Notes under the pieces: model-generated | Told to the model about the DNA's origin: nothing | The model's database searches: none | Seen by the model: the letters and a program-made list of their open reading frames with translations, nothing else | Assembly (NCBI GenBank): GCA_905235525.1 | Contig: CAJOLW010000012.1 | Coordinates: 1 to 40,287, forward strand | Origin: an uncultured Bacteroidaceae bacterium | GTDB lineage: Bacteria > Bacteroidota > Bacteroidia > Bacteroidales > Bacteroidaceae | Direction of reading: 5' to 3' | DNA: 40,287 nucleotides | Program-made: the position numbers and the translations under genes | In this document: positions 35,938 to 40,287 of the stretch, in pieces | Layout of the letters: every line of letters starts with the position of its first letter | How positions within the stretch are numbered: the first letter of the stretch is position 1

Positions 35938-35956
35938 CATTCAAATTTACATAGTC

Positions 35957-37495
35957 ATGAATACAACAGGCTTTCTAAATAAGATTTATTTCTCCATAAG
36001 ACAGAAACAATTGGAAAAATATGCGACTCATGCGAAAGAGTTGCAACTCAAGATTTTTCGCCATCTGATTCGTCAGGGAAAGAAGACGGAGTGGGGTGAA
36101 CAACATCAATACGATCAGATTGACTCCTATGAGCGGTTCTGCCAACAGGTGGATGTGAACACCTACGAGGAATTGAAGGGGTATATTCACAAGATGCGTC
36201 AGGGCGAGGCGAATATCCTTTGGCCTGGTGTAGTACGTTGGTATGCCAAATCATCAGGTACCACCAACGACAAAAGTAAGTTCATTCCTGTGAGTGGTGA
36301 AGGACTGAAAAATATTCATTATCGGGGTGGCACAGACTGTGTGGTCAGTTATTTGCATATCAATCCGCGGAGCAAGCTTTTCTCAGGTAAGAGTCTGATT
36401 CTCGGTGGTAGTCATGTGCCCAACCTCAATACACCTAATAGTCTGGTGGGTGACCTCAGCGCCATCCTCATTGAAAATATCCCTTCAGCAGCGAAGGTCG
36501 TCCGTGTACCCAAGAAGAAAATCGCCCTTCTGAGCGATTTTGAGGAAAAGCGTGACAAAATTGCTCGTGCGGCAATGGATATGAACATCACCAACATCAG
36601 CGGTGTCCCTTCCTGGATGCTCAGTGTCTTGAACCGTGTGTTGGAACTCAAGGGTGTTGACCGTCTTGACGAGGTGTGGCCCAATCTCGAAGTGTTCTTC
36701 CATGGAGGAGTGGCGTTCACACCTTATCGCGAACAATATAAGAGCATTATTGGATTGCCCAACATGCATTATATGGAAACCTACAATGCCAGTGAAGGTT
36801 TCTTTGGCTTGCAGAATGACCTCTCCGACCCCAATATGCTCTTGATGATAGATTATGGTGTCTTTTATGAGTTCTGCCCGATGGACAATCTTGGCAATGA
36901 CGGCTATCCTGTTGACAAGAGTAAGATTGTACCCCTTTGGGAAGTGGAGCCAGGCATCAATTATGCCATGATCATCAGCACCAGTTGTGGACTATGGCGC
37001 TACCTCATTGGTGACACAGTCCAGTTCTCACAGAAAGACCCCTACAAGTTCCGCATCACAGGTCGTACCAAGCACTTCATCAACGCCTTTGGCGAGGAAC
37101 TGATTGTGGACAATGCAGAGAAAGGACTTCTGCAAGCCTGTGTTGCCACAGGTGCGCAAGTGAAAGACTTCACTGCAGCCCCCATCTTCATGGACAGCAA
37201 TGCCAAGTGCCGTCATCAATGGATCATCGATTTTGCGAAAGCACCAGCCTCGGTTGATGAGTTTGCAGTCATCCTCGACCGTTCGCTTCAAGCCATCAAC
37301 TCCGACTATGAAGCCAAGCGCCATAAGGACATCACCCTTCAGCCGCTCGAAATCATCGTTGCCAAACCTGGACTCTTCGATGAATGGCTCAAGAGCAAAG
37401 GCAAACTGGGCGGTCAGCACAAGATTCCTCGTCTTAGCAACTCTCGTCAGTATATAGAGGAACTTCTTGCCATGAATTCCTCCATGAATTCCTGA
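35957..37495 (+). CDS. GH3-like acyl-adenylating enzyme
   Basis: 512 aa from ATG 35957; longer versions start upstream of the promoter box. It resembles plant GH3 (auxin-responsive promoter) proteins, ANL-superfamily enzymes that adenylate a carboxylate and join it to an amino acid or other nucleophile. Motifs: YAKSSGTTNDKSKFIPVS (P-loop-like), HYMETYNASEGFFG (adenine-binding) and YRTG-equivalent FRITGRTKHFINAFGEELIV. Bacteroidetes carry one such gene with no established substrate. It could act on fatty or aminoacyl lipids; that is inference. Confidence 0.88.
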   Translation: MNTTGFLNKIYFSIRQKQLEKYATHAKELQLKIFRHLIRQGKKTEWGEQHQYDQIDSYERFCQQVDVNTYEELKGYIHKMRQGEANILWPGVVRWYAKSSGTTNDKSKFIPVSGEGLKNIHYRGGTDCVVSYLHINPRSKLFSGKSLILGGSHVPNLNTPNSLVGDLSAILIENIPSAAKVVRVPKKKIALLSDFEEKRDKIARAAMDMNITNISGVPSWMLSVLNRVLELKGVDRLDEVWPNLEVFFHGGVAFTPYREQYKSIIGLPNMHYMETYNASEGFFGLQNDLSDPNMLLMIDYGVFYEFCPMDNLGNDGYPVDKSKIVPLWEVEPGINYAMIISTSCGLWRYLIGDTVQFSQKDPYKFRITGRTKHFINAFGEELIVDNAEKGLLQACVATGAQVKDFTAAPIFMDSNAKCRHQWIIDFAKAPASVDEFAVILDRSLQAINSDYEAKRHKDITLQPLEIIVAKPGLFDEWLKSKGKLGGQHKIPRLSNSRQYIEELLAMNSSMNS

Positions 37496-37538
37496 TTCAG
37501 GGTTCACTCCATTCGTCAATGTATCATGTGTCATAGCC

Positions 37539-39656
37539 ATGCGGTTGGTACCCAAACATAGGCATCCATTATTATACTTCTTTTATGCATTGTGCATTGT
37601 GCATTGTGCATTCTTCTTGGCATGTGCCCGTATGGGTTCTCCCGATGGCGGTCCTTACGATGAGACACCCCCCAAGGTGATTCACACCTCCCCGAAGTTC
37701 GGTGCAGTCAACGAGAAAAATGTGAAGAAGGTCACGATAGAGTTTGATGAAATCGTGAAGATTGACAACCCTTCTGAAAGGGTGGTCATTTCGCCTCCAC
37801 AAATCCAGCAACCGGAGATTGAGGCAGATGGCAGGAGAATCACCATTGCCCTGTTCGATACCCTCAAGCCCGGCATGACCTACACCATCGACTTTGCCGA
37901 TGCCATCGTTGACAACAACGAGGGCAATCCTTATGGCGACTATGCTTTCACCTTCTCGACAGGGGAAAGCGTTGACACCTTCCAAATGTCGGGACATGTG
38001 TTGAATGCAGAGGACCTCGAACCCATCAAGGGAATGCTGGTGGGATTGTATAAGTTAGACACCCTCCAGACTCTTCCCGATTCCATCTTCCGCACCAAGC
38101 CCTTCGAACGCATCTCGCGTACCGACAGCCGAGGGCACTTCGTCGTCAAAGGGCTTTCTCCCGGCCAGTATCGCGCCTTCGCACTGAAAGACCTCAATCA
38201 GAACTACATTTACGACCAGCGTGCCGAGATGATTGCTTTCTCCGACCGTGTTCTTGCCACCTCCAGCCGTCCCGACATCCGTCCCGACACCGTTTGGCAC
38301 GACAGCATCCACTACGATTCCATCGTCTATACCCCCTATACTCATTATTACCCCGACGACATCATCCTGACAGCCTTCGAGTCGGGACTGCAAGACCGGC
38401 ATCTGCTCAAGAGTGAACGTCCCATTCTTCAGAAGTTCTCTCTCTATTTCACGGCAGGCAGCGACACTTTGCCACGTTTGACAGGACTCAATTTCGATGC
38501 CACCGATGCCTTTGTCATCGATGCCAGTCTGCATAACGACTCCATCGACTACTGGGTGAAAGACTCCCTCGTCTATAACCTCGACACCCTTTGCATCCAG
38601 TTGGATTTCTTCGAGACCGACACCACAGGGAATCTTGCCATCACCACCGACACGTTGAGGCTCGTCTCCAAACTCACCAAAGAACGCATGGCGCGTGAAC
38701 GGCAGGAGCAGATGGAAGAATGGGCGAAAGAATACAAACAGCAGCTGAAGGCAGAACGTCGTGCCGCGCAGAGGGCAGAGAAAGAAGGAACGGAAGAGCC
38801 TGGAGATGCCGTGATGGCAGACGGGCAGCAGGTGAGGGATGAGGACGGGCAGCCCCAGACTGACGACAAACCCAACAGCAAGAAAAAGAAGAAGAAAAAG
38901 AAAGACGACGATGACATTGAAATACCCCCATTGCCAGAGGAGTTCTTGACCTATAAGATCAACAATGCGCAATCGATGGACCCCGATAAAAATATCGATT
39001 TCATTTTTGAAGAGCCTCTGGAGACCGTGGATTTGTCCAAGATTCATTTCAGTGTGAAGGTGGACACCCTTTTCCAACCAGCCAAATTCCTCTTCCGTCA
39101 GGTGCCGGGCAAGATAAAGACCTACCGCCTCTATGCCGAATGGGAGGCAGACTCAACCTATCAGATAGAAATCGACACCGCCGCATTTGTCAATATCTAT
39201 GGCAAACGCAGTGAGGCGACGAAGCGCACCATCCGTATGCGTACACTCGATTCCTATTCCACACTCTTCGTGGCGTTGCAGGGCGACTGGAACGATGCCA
39301 TCGTGGAGTTGCTTTCAGGTAGCGATAAAGCCGTCAAGAGCCTCAAGGTTAAGAATGGACATGCCGACTTCTATTTCATCACCCCAAGCACCTACTACCT
39401 CCGTTTGTTCCGCGATCTCAACGGCAATGGTGTTTGGGACACGGGCGACTACGACCAACAACTGCAGCCCGAGCCAGTCTATTATTACCCCGATGCCCTC
39501 ACGCTCAAGGCACAGTGGGAAATTACCCAAGATTGGAACCCGACCGCCCTTCCTCTGGCAAAGCAGAAACCGCAGAAAATCACCAAACAGAAGCCAGACA
39601 AGGAACGAACGGTTAAAAACCGCAATGCCGAAAGGGCATTGAAAAATGGCAAGTAA
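37539..39656 (+). CDS. Lipoprotein with N-terminal bacterial Ig-like (SbsA-type) domain
   Basis: 705 aa. Signal peptide of about 28 residues ending FLAC (Cys29), then the family phrase MGSPDGGPYDETPPKV. An Ig-like domain is at about 43-135 (VTIEFDEIVKIDN, YTFTFSTG-like end). A carboxypeptidase-regulatory-like domain follows (about 140-230: GHVLNAEDLEPIKGMLVGLY). There is a Lys-run low-complexity linker near 447-456 and a C-terminal Ig-like/prealbumin part (LRLFRDLNGNGVWDTGDYD). It is common in Bacteroidetes; the role is unknown but probably outer-membrane. The signal-peptide coding region contains a four-unit 7-bp repeat. Only 43 bp separate it from the GH3-like gene, so it may share that promoter. 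Confidence 0.85.
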   Translation: MRLVPKHRHPLLYFFYALCIVHCAFFLACARMGSPDGGPYDETPPKVIHTSPKFGAVNEKNVKKVTIEFDEIVKIDNPSERVVISPPQIQQPEIEADGRRITIALFDTLKPGMTYTIDFADAIVDNNEGNPYGDYAFTFSTGESVDTFQMSGHVLNAEDLEPIKGMLVGLYKLDTLQTLPDSIFRTKPFERISRTDSRGHFVVKGLSPGQYRAFALKDLNQNYIYDQRAEMIAFSDRVLATSSRPDIRPDTVWHDSIHYDSIVYTPYTHYYPDDIILTAFESGLQDRHLLKSERPILQKFSLYFTAGSDTLPRLTGLNFDATDAFVIDASLHNDSIDYWVKDSLVYNLDTLCIQLDFFETDTTGNLAITTDTLRLVSKLTKERMARERQEQMEEWAKEYKQQLKAERRAAQRAEKEGTEEPGDAVMADGQQVRDEDGQPQTDDKPNSKKKKKKKKDDDDIEIPPLPEEFLTYKINNAQSMDPDKNIDFIFEEPLETVDLSKIHFSVKVDTLFQPAKFLFRQVPGKIKTYRLYAEWEADSTYQIEIDTAAFVNIYGKRSEATKRTIRMRTLDSYSTLFVALQGDWNDAIVELLSGSDKAVKSLKVKNGHADFYFITPSTYYLRLFRDLNGNGVWDTGDYDQQLQPEPVYYYPDALTLKAQWEITQDWNPTALPLAKQKPQKITKQKPDKERTVKNRNAERALKNGK
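37585..37612 (+). repeat. Heptamer array inside a signal-peptide coding region
   Basis: ATGCATT then GTGCATT three times, encoding the hydrophobic ALCIVHCAF part of the lipoprotein signal. A gain or loss of one 7-base unit would shift the reading frame. Confidence 0.9.
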
Positions 39657-39694
39657 CTTTCCCGTAACTCGTTGAACCCCAATCACCGCCTTCC

Positions 39695-39763
39695 AGCACG
39701 AAATATTACGCGCTGGAAGAACGAAATATTTCGCGCTGACAGCGTGAAATGTCACGCGCACCG
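39695..39763. repeat. Three tandem 23-bp palindromic units
   Basis: Units at 39695-39717, 39718-39740 and 39741-39763. Units 1 and 2 agree at 19 of 23 positions; unit 3 is more diverged. Each holds a near-palindromic core: CGAAATATTACG, CGAAATATTTCG and GTGAAATGTCAC. They sit 38 bp after the Ig-like lipoprotein stop and may act as a transcript end structure, though no T-run follows. Confidence 0.8.
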
Positions 39764-39820
39764 TGCCGATAAAATCCAACAATAATATTAACGTGAATTC
39801 GACGAAAACTACAAATAATT

Positions 39821-39953
39821 AAATTCATGAAAAATTCGTGGTTAATTGGCTACGCCGAGCTAAAGGTTCGTGTTTATTGGGGACATAAATTCTCATGAAT
39901 TAGCCACGAATTTCTCATAAATTTAAGTTTGACTTCGTCGAGCTAAAGGTTCG
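39821..39953. repeat. 27-bp inverted repeat with associated 15-bp direct repeat
   Basis: Left arm 39821-39847 and right arm 39898-39924 are complementary at 24 of 27 positions; the core is AAATTCGTGG / CCACGAATTT. CGAGCTAAAGGTTCG occurs at 39856-39870 in the loop and again at 39939-39953 outside it. Confidence 0.8.
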
Positions 39954-39966
39954 GAAGTGTTTTTCC

Positions 39967-40092
39967 ACAACGGATTGCACGGATTATACGGATTTTTGAG
40001 CCTCGGCGGCTCCTGCCAATTCGGATTGTTCTGCATCCGGCCATCGTCGCCTCTTGCGACGAAAAATCCGTATAATCCGTGCAATCCGTTGT
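39967..40092. repeat. 31-bp perfect inverted repeat with nested hairpins
   Basis: Arms 39967-39997 and 40062-40092 are exact reverse complements. The left arm contains three 9-base units CGGATTGCA, CGGATTATA, CGGATTTTT. The 64-base interior begins with hairpin GAGCC/GGCTC (39998-40012) and ends with CGTCGC/GCGACG (40045-40061), each abutting the main stem, so a branched fold is possible. No flanking target duplication is visible. Confidence 0.9.
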
Positions 40093-40287
40093 AAAAATAT
40101 ATCCGAAATTTGAGTCCAATAATTGGTTCCAATAATAATTATTGGATAAAATTATCGTCAATTCTTCACTCATTTCTTTCTTTTCATAGGTGTTCAGGCG
40201 AGTAAACTCGTAGTCTTGGAAATTATTGTCCGAGAAAACAAGCCGCTTGCGGCGAAAAGAAGAGACATCATTGTATAAGATAATTTT
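40093..40287. other. Gene-free right edge with small palindromes
   Basis: No supported coding region. Short palindromes include CCAATAATTGG and CCAATAATAATTATTGG near 40117-40145, CGAGTAAACTCG near 40200 and CCGCTTGCGG near 40245. Reading frames over the inverted repeats encode repetitive TDCTDYTDF-type peptides and are judged spurious. Confidence 0.6.

Noticed and set aside
35864-35956. Longer N-terminus for the GH3-like protein
   Set aside because: It would translate the repeat element and its promoter; ATG 35957 gives a normal length.
38055-39077. Minus-strand frame of 340 codons opposite the Ig-like lipoprotein
   Set aside because: Antisense shadow; includes poly-Phe/Leu from the Lys-run linker.
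39967-40092. CRISPR-like array of CGGATT units
   Set aside because: The units are 9-mers without spacers and lie in an inverted arrangement; no cas genes are present.
39923-40173. Two short minus-strand frames in the right-edge repeats
   Set aside because: They translate inverted-repeat DNA into repetitive TDCTDYTDF and KIRIIRAIR type peptides, typical spurious products of such repeats.

Overview
The window looks like a chromosomal segment of a Bacteroidales bacterium, most likely Prevotella or a close relative. This rests on the Bacteroidetes-type promoter box TAnnTTTG found ahead of most transcription units, lipoproteins with an acidic residue run after the lipobox Cys, Bacteroidetes-biased families (DUF3109, DUF4421, DUF2490-like barrel, GH3-like synthetase, SbsA-type Ig-like lipoprotein) and the gene orders rimP-nusA-infB, sufB-sufC-sufD and acpP-fabF-rnc. 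No rRNA, tRNA, phage, transposase or CRISPR array was seen.

Layout. 1-317: window edge, a terminator and a promoter-like site. 318-3173 (minus): membrane-anchored TPR regulator and SufS. 3259-4617 (plus): HisS. 4705-6673 (minus): a stand-alone receiver and a zinc-ribbon protein resembling TackOD1 output proteins. 6869-17192 (minus): one tightly packed block, rimP-nusA-infB-cvpA-sufB-sufC-sufD-ribF-DUF3109, covering translation and transcription factors, Fe-S cluster assembly and flavin synthesis. 17611-21271 (plus): VTC-domain protein, DUF4956 membrane protein, outer-membrane barrel and a surface lipoprotein. 21388-24694 (minus): four unrecognised exported proteins. 24902-26891 (plus): GT9 glycosyltransferase and LpxL-type acyltransferase (envelope glycolipid). 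26917-31042 (minus): rpsO, DUF4421 barrel, glycogen phosphorylase. 31347-39656 (plus): typA, acpP-fabF-rnc, GH3-like protein, Ig-like lipoprotein. 39657-40287: a gene-free strip packed with inverted and tandem repeats.

The genes are mostly conserved housekeeping. The novelty is mainly between them. Several intergenic regions carry arrays with a strict 7-bp period but different unit sequences (AATTAGG, TTTTCAC, TTCCTCA, GTGCATT), and four of these arrays lie directly upstream of a TACCTTTG box, where a -33 element should be. Two of those promoters are parts of a dispersed element of about 140-155 bp (24739-24877 and 35785-35937) with a 35-bp block at 34/35 identity and an inverted-repeat stem that has changed on both sides while staying paired. 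The right end holds a 31-bp perfect inverted repeat with nested hairpins and three tandem 23-bp palindromic units. Among proteins, the most unusual are the receiver/zinc-ribbon pair and the VTC-DUF4956-barrel-lipoprotein cluster.

All functions come from reading motifs by eye; no database search was run. Starts were moved inward where the longest reading frame would begin inside a promoter box.
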